A DNA stretch of 64,000 nt from Vibrio astriarenae (GTDB lineage Bacteria > Pseudomonadota > Gammaproteobacteria > Enterobacterales > Vibrionaceae): contig NZ_CP047475.1 of assembly GCF_010587385.1 (NCBI RefSeq), positions 1,984,001 to 2,048,000 on the forward strand, given 5' to 3'. A model generated the notes under the pieces. That model had not been told where the DNA came from. It searched no databases and was given only the letters and a program-made list of their open reading frames with translations. The translations under genes and the position numbers were made by a program. Positions 1 to 9,960 of this stretch are shown here, piece by piece (the first letter of the stretch is position 1; every line of letters begins with the position of its first letter).

Positions 1-1214
1 ACGGTTTCATTGCGCTCACTGACACGATGTATCCAAGTTGCAACATCTGATGAATCTCTATCCATGTTCGAGAACAAAAGACTCGCCTGTCGACCTTCGA
101 TAGACATCATATCTAAACCAAGCCAATCAAGCGCAGCATCATTGGCAAAGTTGACCTGCCCTTTTTCATCAACGGTAAAGATCATATCGGTGATACTACC
201 GATTAATAATTCATTGAAGTGATTTTTAGACTCTAGCTCTTTAGCCAATCTTTTGTAGTTGCGACTGAATACAAGCAACTCATCAGGACCACTGTCTATA
301 TCAATTGATGAGCTTCGTCGCAGGCTATGAACCATGTTTTTTACTGGCTCAAGGTTTCTTCGACTAAAGAGAAGCCAGATGCCAGTGATTAATATTGCGC
401 CCAATGGTAAGGAAACAATTGCTACCCAAGTTGCCCTATTCACACTAGCTAAAGAGTAATCTTCATACATAATCAAATCAAAATAACGCTGTTCTCCTTG
501 GTAGACCCCAGATCTGGAAATGTATTGATCTGACTCGAATTTAAGACTCTTTTGCTTTACTTCCACCTGCTTTGTTAGATCAATAATATTGAACTTTTCA
601 GAATTTGCCGTAATGTTTTCGATATAAAAGCGCTGACTCATGAATGAGGTGTATCGATTCAACACATTGCTGGTGACTTCCGAAAAAGCCAACATATAGC
701 GCTCTTTCGCACCCTCTAAAGGCATATTAGCAGCACTAATTACACGACCATTAAATACGATCAACACTTCCGTTTTATTTAACATCTTACTTAAAACCTC
801 AGCATCAGAGAGTTGTCTAAGTAATTGACGATACATATTGTAGTTATAACGATTGACCGTAAATTCCGGGCGCCCTTCATCTAGCAAGACGATAAAGTCT
901 GAGCTTCTAGCCAGTCGGCGCTCACGGATCATCTTTTCAAGCTGCTCGTAATCTTCCCTCTCTAGAATATCCTGCACAAAGGACGTTGATAGACCCACTT
1001 TGAAGTCCTGATGATAAATAGAGCCTGAGTTGGTGTAATATCCCAACACAAATGACGTTAGATCTTCTACTTGATGCTCTACACCCGCCTTTCTCTCGTG
1101 ATAACTTATTGTTATTACCGAAAGTACGTAAAATATTGATACAACAGAGAAGGCAAGAACGTAAACTAACTTTATATTTCTAACCAGCGAATAGGATTTT
1201 TCTTCTTTTTCCAC
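1..1214 (-). CDS. Membrane PAS-domain sensor protein (3' end outside window)
   Basis: About 404 codons are visible, with an open frame running off the left edge. The start is GTG at 1214. It is the only good start, because the TAA that ends the upstream hybrid kinase lies in the same frame only four codons earlier. A first membrane segment (about residues 12-32), a large presumably periplasmic region, and a second membrane segment (about 261-285, containing WVAIVSLPLGAILITGIWLL) are followed by a PAS domain (from about 335, with ITDMIFTVDEKGQVNFAND). The output domain is not in the window; it could be a histidine kinase, GGDEF or EAL. The gene lies 12 bases after the VieS-like kinase and is probably co-transcribed with it, so it may feed the same signalling circuit. 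Confidence 0.8.
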   Translation of the reverse strand, partial: MEKEEKSYSLVRNIKLVYVLAFSVVSIFYVLSVITISYHERKAGVEHQVEDLTSFVLGYYTNSGSIYHQDFKVGLSTSFVQDILEREDYEQLEKMIRERRLARSSDFIVLLDEGRPEFTVNRYNYNMYRQLLRQLSDAEVLSKMLNKTEVLIVFNGRVISAANMPLEGAKERYMLAFSEVTSNVLNRYTSFMSQRFYIENITANSEKFNIIDLTKQVEVKQKSLKFESDQYISRSGVYQGEQRYFDLIMYEDYSLASVNRATWVAIVSLPLGAILITGIWLLFSRRNLEPVKNMVHSLRRSSSIDIDSGPDELLVFSRNYKRLAKELESKNHFNELLIGSITDMIFTVDEKGQVNFANDAALDWLGLDMMSIEGRQASLLFSNMDRDSSDVATWIHRVSERNET

Positions 1215-1226
1215 GGAGGTTAACCT

Positions 1227-4200
1227 TTACTTTTTACTTGTTATAAAATCACTCACTTCCACTTTTACGTTTTCAACTTCCTGTTCAAGAGTGTGATAAG
1301 TTTCTTCTAATAATTGACCGTTTAATCGGTCTGCTTGTTTTTCAATTTTTTTGGCTAATTGATGTGCTGGGCCACAACCTAGATACATAAATATACCTTT
1401 CAGCTTATGTGCAGCATCCTTGATAGAGACCGGATTATTCGTCTCAATGGCTTCCTTTAACGCTTCCATATCTTCTTGGTAAGAGCTTAAATAGTCGTTG
1501 AGCACATCGAGGGTAATGTCCATGTCATTGCCATTTAACTCCAAGATTGTGGAAACACTAAAGCGCTCTGATAGTTCAATCGAACGTGGTGCTGCTTCAC
1601 TAAACTCTCGTTCTTGGGGGGCTATCGCTAGTTCATCTAACCAATTTTCATTGTTGTTAACGACGTCATTATTATCATCACTACTTGGCGTCAGTGGGGG
1701 GAAACACCTTTCTCCATGTAAGTGCTCACTCGCTTTGAGCACGACTTCAGATAAGTCATTAATTGTGCAAGGCTTAGATATAAAGCTATCAAAGCCAACG
1801 TCATCAAGGTCAAATTCAAGATCACTGAATACGTCGGCAGTAATTACTACGACATACGAACTTGATCTCTCCGGTAGATGATTCAATTGCTTCGCTAACT
1901 CAATACCATCCATTACTGGCATGTGGCAGTCTGAGAGGACAATGTCAAAATGCTGTTGTCGGTAGCGCTCTAACCCTTCTGCACCGTTGTTCGCAATGGT
2001 GCATTCGAGCCCTAACTTGGCCAGTTGACCAATCAACACTCGTTGATTCACTAGGTTATCCTCAACCAGCAGTATCGTAAGACCCAAATCGGCTAAATTT
2101 CTGTAAATCAGTTGTTCACTACTGTGGGTGGGTAACTCCTCTTTCAAGCGCTGGACACCGATGATTACACTAAATACGGTGCCAACATTTTCGATTGACG
2201 ACACCTCTATTCTCCCCCCCATTGCCTCCACGATTTCTTGGCAAATACTTAAACCTAATCCACTTCCGCCAAAGCGTCGGCTAATATGATCGTCAGCTTG
2301 AACAAATGGCGTAAACAGTTTTTCTAATTGAGCTTTAGATAAACCAATACCACTATCTCTAACTTGTAATCTCAGCCTATCTTCAAAAGTGCCGTCCTCA
2401 TTTAGCGTCGACTCGATTGTTTCAACACTGACTTCAACAAACCCTTCTTGAGTAAACTTAGTCGCATTGGAGAGCAAGTTATTAATGACCTGTAGCCAAC
2501 GTACTGGATCAATATTGTAAATACGCGATTCCATATTCGATGGAACTTTGATATTGAGATTCACCCCTTTCTCTCTAGCACTAAACTCAAAATTAGCGGC
2601 AGCCTGATTGAGCAGACGATATAATTCGGTAGGAACAGGAGACAGCGTCATCTTTCCTGCTTCCATTTTTGAAAAATCCAACACATCATTGAGTAGAGAC
2701 ATGAGGTTGTAAGCTGAGCCTGAGAGCACCTCAAGCTGATCTTTCTGCTCGCCCGATAACTTGCCAAAGGTGAGCGCTTCAGCCATACCCAGCACGCCAT
2801 TCATTGGAGTACGTATTTCATGGCTCATTTTGGCTAAAAACTCCGTTTTCGCTTTTGCTAACTGCTGAGCTTGTTGGTGGGCTTTTTCTGTTTCTTTGAG
2901 TGCATGTTTTAACTGGCTCTGTACAGACGTCATTTTGCGCACTTGCACTCGATGGTAGAGCATAAAGCTGGTCATGCCCGCAAAGATAAGGATCAACAAC
3001 CATAAGTAGTGTTTGAACTCCTCGCGGTCAAAGATATCGACTTGCTTCACACTCAATCGCCACTTTGCAGTCACGCTTTCGATCACAGACTGATCCAGCT
3101 CTTGTATCGCAGAGTTTAACAGCTCTATCAACTCCACCTCATTGGGATCGACCTCGAGGCTGATTTGCCCTGTCGGAAACTCACTTTCGACAGAAATATT
3201 GTTCAGATTATGGAAGCGATTTCTTGCCAGAATATAAGTAACACTGAGCTGATTGCCGATAAACCCTTCGGCTCTTCCATCGGCTACAGCGCGCAGAGCA
3301 TCTGTCGTCGTATCGAAATACAACACCGGACTCGACGGCAACCTCTCCAACACAAGGTTGTTGATATTCGAACGGGACACTGCGGCGATAACCTTCCCGT
3401 TTAACTCATCAAGACCTCGATAAACACCTCTCGAGACCAACGAAAGTTCCACTTGATCGATCGATTGTGTGGCCACCAGATCACCAACAAGCTCTAGCCT
3501 TTGGAAGTAAATTCCTGGAATAAGCTTCACCTCACCTCGATTCAGAGCGGCAATGGCATCCGCTCTTGATGCAAAAGTGATTGGCTTAGGAGTAAACCCA
3601 ATATTACGTCCAATGACATCAATGATATCTTGGTAGTAACCATCCAAGAACAGATCTTCTCCTTCAAAAAACGGCGATTCACCTGAAACAATATAGGCAT
3701 AAGGCACAACCGAATTTCTGGCTAAATACCGTTCCTGCTCTTGAGTCACTCGACGCGAATAATCACCAATTAAAAGCCTGAGTGAAGGCAGTTTTGCTGC
3801 GTACTCTTCAAGCCGGACCTTTCGTAAGATCGCTACCTCTTCGCTGCGGGCAAAGCGGTTAAAGCTGATAATCAGATCGATATTTTCCGGCTTTACTAAT
3901 GCTCGCGCATAGAGAGGGGCACTGCTGTCTAACTTAGATTTAAAATGATGAAATTTACCTACTGACTTGAGTGCTTCATCTAACTTCCACCAGCGAATCG
4001 AATAAATATAACTAAGGTTGTCAGCATACGATGCGATATAATCAGCGTCTGTCGAACGCAGGAGTATCGAGTACGAGTCATTCGTGTTCATTGGTGTGCT
4101 TTGAATACTTAGATGAAACGCAGCGGCTTCATTGCTTTTAGATTTTAACGCAACACGCTCGTAAATCTTTGCTCTATATTCCACGTAGGGTACTGAGCGA

Positions 4201-4574
4201 TATAAGCGCTCTACACCTTTAACTTGGTCGCCAACGCCAAGTATGTCGATCTCACCTTCGTGCAACATCTCAAGCAATTGGTCATGGGGCAGCCAAAAAA
4301 TGTCCAACTCAAAACGATTGCGTCTCCCCCACTCTTGCCAAATCAGTTCAATATATTGTGCCTGAACAGTGACGGCTCGATTGTCGAGGTCTAAGTCATT
4401 AAGCAACGCCTGACCCTGCATGTCGAAGTTCAAAATATCGGTTGGCAAACCTAGAATCACCCTTTGGGTTGATTCATCAAGTTGTATTTCATTGGCGTGT
4501 ACAAACACTCCACACAGCGACAGCAATAGGATCGTTTGTATCTTCAGCCTTTTTTGTCTAACAACTTGAACCAT
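1227..4574 (-). CDS. VieS/BvgS-type hybrid sensor histidine kinase
   Basis: A 1115-residue sensor kinase of the unorthodox phosphorelay type. A signal peptide (cleavage likely after VHA, about residue 27) leads into two periplasmic solute-binding-like domains (about 40-270 and 290-508). A membrane helix follows (about 522-541), then HisKA with phospho-accepting His585 in MSHEIRTP, a HATPase domain with DSGIGLS and GGSGLGLS boxes, a receiver with Asp882 in LSDCHMPVMDG, and a C-terminal HPt domain with His1056 in DAAHKLKG. All phosphorelay residues are present. The paired periplasmic domains suggest it senses a small solute. It is divergent from a REC-TPR and a REC-EAL gene, an arrangement like V. 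cholerae vieSAB, so those two are its likely targets. The ligand is unknown. Confidence 0.9.
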   Translation of the reverse strand: MVQVVRQKRLKIQTILLLSLCGVFVHANEIQLDESTQRVILGLPTDILNFDMQGQALLNDLDLDNRAVTVQAQYIELIWQEWGRRNRFELDIFWLPHDQLLEMLHEGEIDILGVGDQVKGVERLYRSVPYVEYRAKIYERVALKSKSNEAAAFHLSIQSTPMNTNDSYSILLRSTDADYIASYADNLSYIYSIRWWKLDEALKSVGKFHHFKSKLDSSAPLYARALVKPENIDLIISFNRFARSEEVAILRKVRLEEYAAKLPSLRLLIGDYSRRVTQEQERYLARNSVVPYAYIVSGESPFFEGEDLFLDGYYQDIIDVIGRNIGFTPKPITFASRADAIAALNRGEVKLIPGIYFQRLELVGDLVATQSIDQVELSLVSRGVYRGLDELNGKVIAAVSRSNINNLVLERLPSSPVLYFDTTTDALRAVADGRAEGFIGNQLSVTYILARNRFHNLNNISVESEFPTGQISLEVDPNEVELIELLNSAIQELDQSVIESVTAKWRLSVKQVDIFDREEFKHYLWLLILIFAGMTSFMLYHRVQVRKMTSVQSQLKHALKETEKAHQQAQQLAKAKTEFLAKMSHEIRTPMNGVLGMAEALTFGKLSGEQKDQLEVLSGSAYNLMSLLNDVLDFSKMEAGKMTLSPVPTELYRLLNQAAANFEFSAREKGVNLNIKVPSNMESRIYNIDPVRWLQVINNLLSNATKFTQEGFVEVSVETIESTLNEDGTFEDRLRLQVRDSGIGLSKAQLEKLFTPFVQADDHISRRFGGSGLGLSICQEIVEAMGGRIEVSSIENVGTVFSVIIGVQRLKEELPTHSSEQLIYRNLADLGLTILLVEDNLVNQRVLIGQLAKLGLECTIANNGAEGLERYRQQHFDIVLSDCHMPVMDGIELAKQLNHLPERSSSYVVVITADVFSDLEFDLDDVGFDSFISKPCTINDLSEVVLKASEHLHGERCFPPLTPSSDDNNDVVNNNENWLDELAIAPQEREFSEAAPRSIELSERFSVSTILELNGNDMDITLDVLNDYLSSYQEDMEALKEAIETNNPVSIKDAAHKLKGIFMYLGCGPAHQLAKKIEKQADRLNGQLLEETYHTLEQEVENVKVEVSDFITSKK

Positions 4575-4705
4575 CTAAATATCTCGTTATTTCTGATTGT
4601 TACAAAATTATAGGAAAAGTGTCTGAGCACCTCTGTTACATAGATAACAGTTGTTTAAGAGGCGACCAGTCTAAAATCACGCCCTAACACGCAAGATATG
4701 TAGTA

Positions 4706-6391
4706 GTGCATCCAATGGTCAAAGAGTTTCTTCAACCTTATTTGTTTAATCATGAACGTCCTGTTCTCATTATTGATGATAGTTCTGTCTACCGTTCTGC
4801 GGCGAAAGGGATTTTACAAAAACTCGGATTTGAAGCACGGAACGTTCATCAAGCACAAAACGGTAGAGAAGCGAAGGTTCTTTGTGCCGAGCATAACTAT
4901 GCGATCATCTTCTACGATTACAACTTAGGTGCAGGCTTAAGTGGCTATCACCTAATGGAGGAACTGGTTAGCGAAAAAGCGATCGCCAGTGACTGTACTA
5001 ACATCGTGGTCAGCGCTGAGGGGGCTGTCAATGTCGTGCGCAGTTTTATGGAGCTGTCACCCGATGGGTACCTTCTGAAACCAATCAGTCATGACATTCT
5101 CAAACAAAAGCTGCCAACGATAGTGAAAACCAAGGCGACACTAAGCGAAGCCTTTATCGCGTTAGATCAAGGCCGTTTTGAGCAAGTGCTTGAGATGACA
5201 GAAGAGATGATTCAAGAAGACGAGAGCACTTTAATTGCGGCTCAAGCCCTTAAAGCTCGCGCTCAGATTGAGCTCAACCTTTTGCACGATGCGCGTAATA
5301 CCCTCGTCAGCCTTCAGCAGGTCACGCATTTACCCATTAGCTACTTTATGCAGTTCGACATCGCCCTGAAGCAACGTCAATACAAGCAAGCACAGTTTAT
5401 TCTCGATCACATGCCCAAAAACTCTGTCTCTGCACCGTTAGTGCTCGATAGACAAACAACCGTGCAGATCATGCAAAGTTGTTTAGAGATGGCATTAATG
5501 AGCCAGAAACGTTCTATTAAGCTCTCTGCAATGCGCTTAGAACGCTATTGGATATTAGGCTTAATCGAAATGGCACTGTGTGAGTTTTCAGATGCTCAAG
5601 ACACCTTCGAGTACATAACAAACCATTGCAAACTCACGCGTTTTGATCATGTAGACACCTATAACCTTGGCGCTCAAATGCTCCTGGATCAGTGTCAATT
5701 TTCTCAAATTGAGATTAGAAATAAAGAACAGACACAACTACGCTTTTATGTAGATGCAATGAAAAAACGCGGTAAGCACAGTGACTACAATATTACTGAA
5801 TCACTGCTCATTGCTCGCTATCAATTACTGTATGGGAACCGCAAACTGTTTGTTAACGCATTTAACTTAGCGCAAAGCAAAATGAAAGATACCTCTTTAG
5901 ACACCTTAGGTCTTTTCAACTGTATCGAACTTCTGAAAATTGCTTCGCTAACGCAAAACGACAGACAGGTTAATCGTATGCAAGAGCAAATACGGACGCT
6001 GATAAAAGAGTACGATCCTGTCGAGGCGAAGCTGATCCAGTCCTACCTTGCCCAATGGCGTAATAAAACCCAACTCAGTTATACACAGGCTGAATCGCTG
6101 CGAAAAGATGCAGATACCTTGCTAAAAGCAGGTAAAAACGAGCGTGCTATTGAGCTGCTAATACAATCACTCGAACTTAATAAGGTCGATACTATGACAC
6201 CTCGTTTGCTGCTGTTTGCACTGACACGAACCATGCCTCCTAAGATGTCGCGTACTGATTGTATAAGCTTGGTATATCGCTGTATTCGTCGCGTCAACGC
6301 CACTCCCTATATCCAGACCGCTGAGTTTAAATCTGTCTGTAAGCAGCTAGAGAAAAACCTTCTGGTTCCCGATTTCGCAAGGGCCTTATAA
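4706..6391 (+). CDS. VieB-like response regulator with REC and TPR-like domain
   Basis: A 561-residue protein with an N-terminal receiver (about 18-135). The acidic pocket is IIDD and the phospho-accepting residue is Asp71 in FYDYNLG; a conserved Lys lies in LLKPIS. The remainder is helical and TPR-like, for example LLKAGKNERAIELLIQSLEL near the C-terminus. No DNA-binding or enzymatic domain is visible. Length and architecture match V. cholerae VieB, which is known to modulate phosphotransfer by VieS. I infer a similar modulator role here. The start given is GTG; an in-frame ATG three codons later (4715) is equally possible, and neither has a strong ribosome binding site. The stop is two bases before the REC-EAL gene, so the two are co-translated. 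Confidence 0.85.
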   Translation: MHPMVKEFLQPYLFNHERPVLIIDDSSVYRSAAKGILQKLGFEARNVHQAQNGREAKVLCAEHNYAIIFYDYNLGAGLSGYHLMEELVSEKAIASDCTNIVVSAEGAVNVVRSFMELSPDGYLLKPISHDILKQKLPTIVKTKATLSEAFIALDQGRFEQVLEMTEEMIQEDESTLIAAQALKARAQIELNLLHDARNTLVSLQQVTHLPISYFMQFDIALKQRQYKQAQFILDHMPKNSVSAPLVLDRQTTVQIMQSCLEMALMSQKRSIKLSAMRLERYWILGLIEMALCEFSDAQDTFEYITNHCKLTRFDHVDTYNLGAQMLLDQCQFSQIEIRNKEQTQLRFYVDAMKKRGKHSDYNITESLLIARYQLLYGNRKLFVNAFNLAQSKMKDTSLDTLGLFNCIELLKIASLTQNDRQVNRMQEQIRTLIKEYDPVEAKLIQSYLAQWRNKTQLSYTQAESLRKDADTLLKAGKNERAIELLIQSLELNKVDTMTPRLLLFALTRTMPPKMSRTDCISLVYRCIRRVNATPYIQTAEFKSVCKQLEKNLLVPDFARAL

Positions 6392-6393
6392 CC

Positions 6394-7584
6394 ATGAATA
6401 GTGTTTATCACAATATCCTCATTATCGAAGATGAAAGACTGCAGCGTCGCTTGCTACAACGCGCTCTAGAGTCTCTCACTGATGCCAAGATTCATATTGC
6501 TGAAAATGGTATGGAAGGGTTAGATCTTGCGACTCAATTCAGCCCTGACTTGATCTTTTGTGATCTAAAGATGCCGAATATGGATGGCGTTCAGTTTGCT
6601 CAGAAGTTAGTCAGCCTTTCAATAGAGACTAAGCTTGTGTTCATCAGTAGCACAGAGACGGATATCCTCAACGCCGTCGTGCATATGGCTTCGAATCAAG
6701 GGCTAAAACACTGTACCAAACTCAACAAACCCATCTCAAAACAAGATATTGTTCGAGTTCTAGAGCAATTTGACCAAGTGAATGTCGGCGCTTCCACTGG
6801 GCATGCTGCTGCTAAGCTCATGCTAGGGGAAGACGATATCCAGCACGCTCTCTTAAGTGGTGATATTCGTCCGTTTTATCAACCACAATATGATGCAAAA
6901 TCTGGAACAATAGTGGGCATTGAAGCACTTGCTCGTTGGCACCACCCAACGGAGGGATTGCTGACTCCAGATCGATTCTTACCCGCTGTTTCTGAGTTTG
7001 GTCTCAACTACTTGCTTTGCAGCACCATGCTAAGAATGGCATTTAGTCAATTGAAGCAATGGCACGATAAAGGCTTTCCCGTTTCAATGTCTGTCAATGC
7101 GGCTCCAAGTGACCTGATGCAAGCCGATTTTGCTGATCGCGTTGTCGGTTTACTTGAAGAATTTCGCCTGCCTGGCCACTTTCTCACTTTGGAAGTCACG
7201 GAAACGGAAGTCGCCTCAAACCTCAACCTTTTGATTGAGCACACCTCACGCCTGAGGCTCAACGGGGTCAATATCTCTATTGACGATTTTGGCATTGGGT
7301 ATTCATCCCTTGCCCAATTATTATCGAGCCCTTTTAACGAACTAAAAATCGACCGTTTCTTTATCAACAAGATGCTGACTAGCGATAGTCATATGGCTAC
7401 TGTCGAGTTTGTCGTAGCGCTCGCTAAAAAACTTAACCTTACCGTGGTTGCCGAAGGTGTAGAAACTAAGCAACAAGCACTTGCCTTGCAACAAATAGGC
7501 TGCGATCTCCTACAAGGTTTCTTTTTTTCCAAACCGATTCCCAGCGAGCAATTGGAACAACTGCTCGCTCAGAATTTTGCATAA
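6394..7584 (+). CDS. VieA-like REC-EAL cyclic-di-GMP phosphodiesterase
   Basis: A 396-residue response regulator. The receiver (about 7-125) has Asp57 in FCDLKMPNMDG. The EAL domain (about 145-390) keeps the catalytic signatures GIEALARWHHP, SIDDFGIGYSSL, KIDRFF and VVAEGVET, so it should hydrolyse cyclic-di-GMP. V. cholerae VieA has the same REC-EAL start but continues into a LuxR-type helix-turn-helix; this protein stops after the EAL domain. It begins two bases after the REC-TPR gene and is followed 18 bases later by a Crp-like regulator, so all three are probably one transcript. Phosphorylation by the divergent hybrid kinase is inferred from context. Confidence 0.9.
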   Translation: MNSVYHNILIIEDERLQRRLLQRALESLTDAKIHIAENGMEGLDLATQFSPDLIFCDLKMPNMDGVQFAQKLVSLSIETKLVFISSTETDILNAVVHMASNQGLKHCTKLNKPISKQDIVRVLEQFDQVNVGASTGHAAAKLMLGEDDIQHALLSGDIRPFYQPQYDAKSGTIVGIEALARWHHPTEGLLTPDRFLPAVSEFGLNYLLCSTMLRMAFSQLKQWHDKGFPVSMSVNAAPSDLMQADFADRVVGLLEEFRLPGHFLTLEVTETEVASNLNLLIEHTSRLRLNGVNISIDDFGIGYSSLAQLLSSPFNELKIDRFFINKMLTSDSHMATVEFVVALAKKLNLTVVAEGVETKQQALALQQIGCDLLQGFFFSKPIPSEQLEQLLAQNFA

Positions 7585-7602
7585 CGCCATTGAGGTATAG
7601 TA

Positions 7603-8310
7603 ATGAGTTACGCTATCTCTTGGCCCTGTGAGCTATCACATCATCTTCAGCAAAAGCTACTAGCAATCTCAACCCCCTTAAAAAACACGGCGACGCTGAC
7701 ACAATTTGCACTCAATGCCATCGCTAAACCAAACGATGTCAGTCGATGGGGTATTGCCTATATTAGTGAAGGGGTCATATCAATCTGCTTTGACAATGAC
7801 CAAGTACAAACACAAAACTCTGTCATCCTTGGTCAAGGTGCATGGATTGATAGCGAGATGATGATCTACGCATTGCAGATGGGGGGATTCATAGAAGAAA
7901 TTGAGCCTTTGAAGTACCTCTGGTTTCGCAAAGAGCAGTTGCTCTCAATCAGCGAACAGAATCATGAAGGCTATAAATTATTACACCACAGCAAAAAGAC
8001 ATTGCGCCAACAGTGGTTGCAGGCCCAACATATCTCGCAGCATGTCAGAGATGTTCGTGTTGCCTATTTACTGCATGAGCTAGCACGACAAACGTCGACG
8101 GTACTGGGTGCAAAACCTCTGCTGCTGCTCTCCCAAGATCAACTTGCGATCATGACTGGTCTATCAAGGCCTAGAGTCAATGAAGTCTTAAAAAAGTTCA
8201 ATAGTGACGGCATCATCAGCCAAGCTCGCGGGCGTATTTATATAGAAGATAATGTGCAACTGGCGGCTTATTTACCTCCCCACATTCATTTAGCGCACAA
8301 ATATAACTAA
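7603..8310 (+). CDS. Crp/Fnr-family transcriptional regulator
   Basis: A 235-residue protein with a cyclic-nucleotide-binding-like N-terminal half and a winged helix-turn-helix in the C-terminal third (about 172-210: SQDQLAIMTGLSRPRVNEVL). This recognition-helix pattern is typical of the Crp/Fnr family. The N-terminal half has no Fnr-type cysteine cluster and I cannot see the full cAMP-binding signature, so the effector is unknown. It follows the REC-EAL gene by 18 bases and is the only visible DNA-binding protein in the signalling cluster. It may supply the transcriptional output that VieA carries on its own polypeptide. A strong terminator follows directly. Confidence 0.8.
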   Translation: MSYAISWPCELSHHLQQKLLAISTPLKNTATLTQFALNAIAKPNDVSRWGIAYISEGVISICFDNDQVQTQNSVILGQGAWIDSEMMIYALQMGGFIEEIEPLKYLWFRKEQLLSISEQNHEGYKLLHHSKKTLRQQWLQAQHISQHVRDVRVAYLLHELARQTSTVLGAKPLLLLSQDQLAIMTGLSRPRVNEVLKKFNSDGIISQARGRIYIEDNVQLAAYLPPHIHLAHKYN

Positions 8311-8312
8311 TA

Positions 8313-8344
8313 AAGCCCGCCTTGATAAGGCTCAAAGCGGGCTT
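8313..8344. terminator. Bidirectional rho-independent terminator
   Basis: The stem AAGCCCGC / GCGGGCTT (8313-8320 with 8337-8344) lies between the convergent Crp-like gene and the amidohydrolase gene and can end both transcripts. Its T-tract is short. Confidence 0.75.
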
Positions 8345-8353
8345 GCTTCTATG

Positions 8354-9793
8354 CTATCGACCTTCTTTTGGTAAAAAGTTATCGATGGATTTTTTTAAGA
8401 ATTCTTCATGCTGCGCACGTTGCTCTTCAGTCAAACCTGCCGCTGGGTTCACATCCAAATCATTAAGCGTGACGTACTCTCGGCCAGCCTTTTGAGTTTC
8501 GAAATCTTTTTTAATCGCCTCCAAAAGGTCTGGATTAGTCATTAGCTCTAACCCTTGCGCGGCTAAAGTATGGGAAGCCTGAACAATCGCCTTACGACCA
8601 ATACTCGAGCCCACTGACGCTGTTACACCCCATTGATGTGCTGGAATATGAAGAGGCCATGCTGAAAAGCCAATGCCCATGGTTGGTACCGTCCAACTCA
8701 CATCCCCCACATCAGATGAGCCTCCATTCTCTACACCTTTTTGAGGTGCTAATACTTTAGAGAAAAGACCATCCTCCGCTTTACCTGCTTCACGTTGAAT
8801 TGCTCGTGCAAAGTTTTGTTCTTCCTCCGTCCATTCAACGGGGAAGTAACGATTGAGGTGCTGAGTAATACTGTCTGCAAAGGTATCGTTTGGTAGAATA
8901 TCGTAGATACCACCTAGGTTTGTTACTTCAGCACGTGTCTGCGTTGAAAGTGCCGCACCTTTCGCCATATCCTCTAACCAAGCTTTATGCTTGCGCACAT
9001 CATCAGCACTTTTTCCTCGGTAACGAACCAGAACTTTGGCATGATCAGGGATAACGTTCACTGCTGCGCCTCCCTCTAGAATTTGGTAATGCAATCGAGC
9101 TGTAGGCTCAAGCTGCTCGCGCATCATATTGGCAGACACGAGAAAAATTTCAGAGGCATGTAGCGCACTACGACCTTCCCATGGTGAAACGCCAGCATGT
9201 GCGGTGACACCATGCCACTCGACGATAAGGTCAACCGAAGCCGTTGTATGAAAGTTAACTGCAGTTGTGACATCAAATGGGTGATTATGCAATGCAACAT
9301 CAATACCATCAAAAGCTCCTGCAGCCACCATATAGTTTTTACCATTTAGAGCTTCTTCCGCAGGGCAACCAAAGACCTTGATCGTGCCTGAAATACCCTC
9401 TTTTTCCATATGCTTTTTGAGGGCGATGGCACCGCCAATAGACGCAGGGCCAATCGTGCTATGTCCACAACCATGGCCATTCGTATTTCCATTTTCTGTC
9501 GGTTGTTGCGTTGGCGTAACCTTATTACCTAAGCTTGGCAGCGCATCAAACTCAACCATATACCCAATGACAGGCTTGCCGCTTCCCCAAGTCGCAACCC
9601 AAGAGGTTTCTAGTCCTGCAATATTGCGCTCGACTATCTCAAAGCCATGCTTTTCAAGTAACGCACTCTCCAGGGCGGAGCTTTCAATCTCTTGATAGCT
9701 CAGCTCAGCAAGCTCCCATACTTTTGACGATACGGCCCAAAGCTCATCAGCAATCGCAGTAACTTCATTATCTAGGTTCTGATAGTCAGACAT
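8354..9793 (-). CDS. AbgB-like M20-family amidohydrolase
   Basis: A 479-residue metallo-amidohydrolase of the M20 peptidase family. The metal-binding boxes GHGCGHSTIGPASIGG, CPAEEALNGK and GGSSDVGDVSW are visible, and the central dimerisation domain contains HGVTAHAGVSPWEGRSALHA. Length and motifs are closest to AbgB, the catalytic-type subunit of p-aminobenzoyl-glutamate hydrolase (481 residues in E. coli). The usual partners AbgA and AbgT are absent from the window, so the true substrate may be another N-acyl amino acid or dipeptide. A good ribosome binding site (AGAGGTAAATT) precedes the ATG. There is no N-terminal signal peptide, so it is cytoplasmic. Confidence 0.8.
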   Translation of the reverse strand: MSDYQNLDNEVTAIADELWAVSSKVWELAELSYQEIESSALESALLEKHGFEIVERNIAGLETSWVATWGSGKPVIGYMVEFDALPSLGNKVTPTQQPTENGNTNGHGCGHSTIGPASIGGAIALKKHMEKEGISGTIKVFGCPAEEALNGKNYMVAAGAFDGIDVALHNHPFDVTTAVNFHTTASVDLIVEWHGVTAHAGVSPWEGRSALHASEIFLVSANMMREQLEPTARLHYQILEGGAAVNVIPDHAKVLVRYRGKSADDVRKHKAWLEDMAKGAALSTQTRAEVTNLGGIYDILPNDTFADSITQHLNRYFPVEWTEEEQNFARAIQREAGKAEDGLFSKVLAPQKGVENGGSSDVGDVSWTVPTMGIGFSAWPLHIPAHQWGVTASVGSSIGRKAIVQASHTLAAQGLELMTNPDLLEAIKKDFETQKAGREYVTLNDLDVNPAAGLTEEQRAQHEEFLKKSIDNFLPKEGR

Positions 9794-9960
9794 AATTTAC
9801 CTCTTAGGATCTGTTCATTGTGATTCGATTTTTTCGCTCACGCGAAGTGGGGAAATAATAATCAGAATCAGCCCTTCAACAAACTGCATTAAGACGGATT
9901 CAATCCTCAGTTTTAATCGAAGGCCCTGGCGACAAAACCACCTTTCGATACACATGACGC

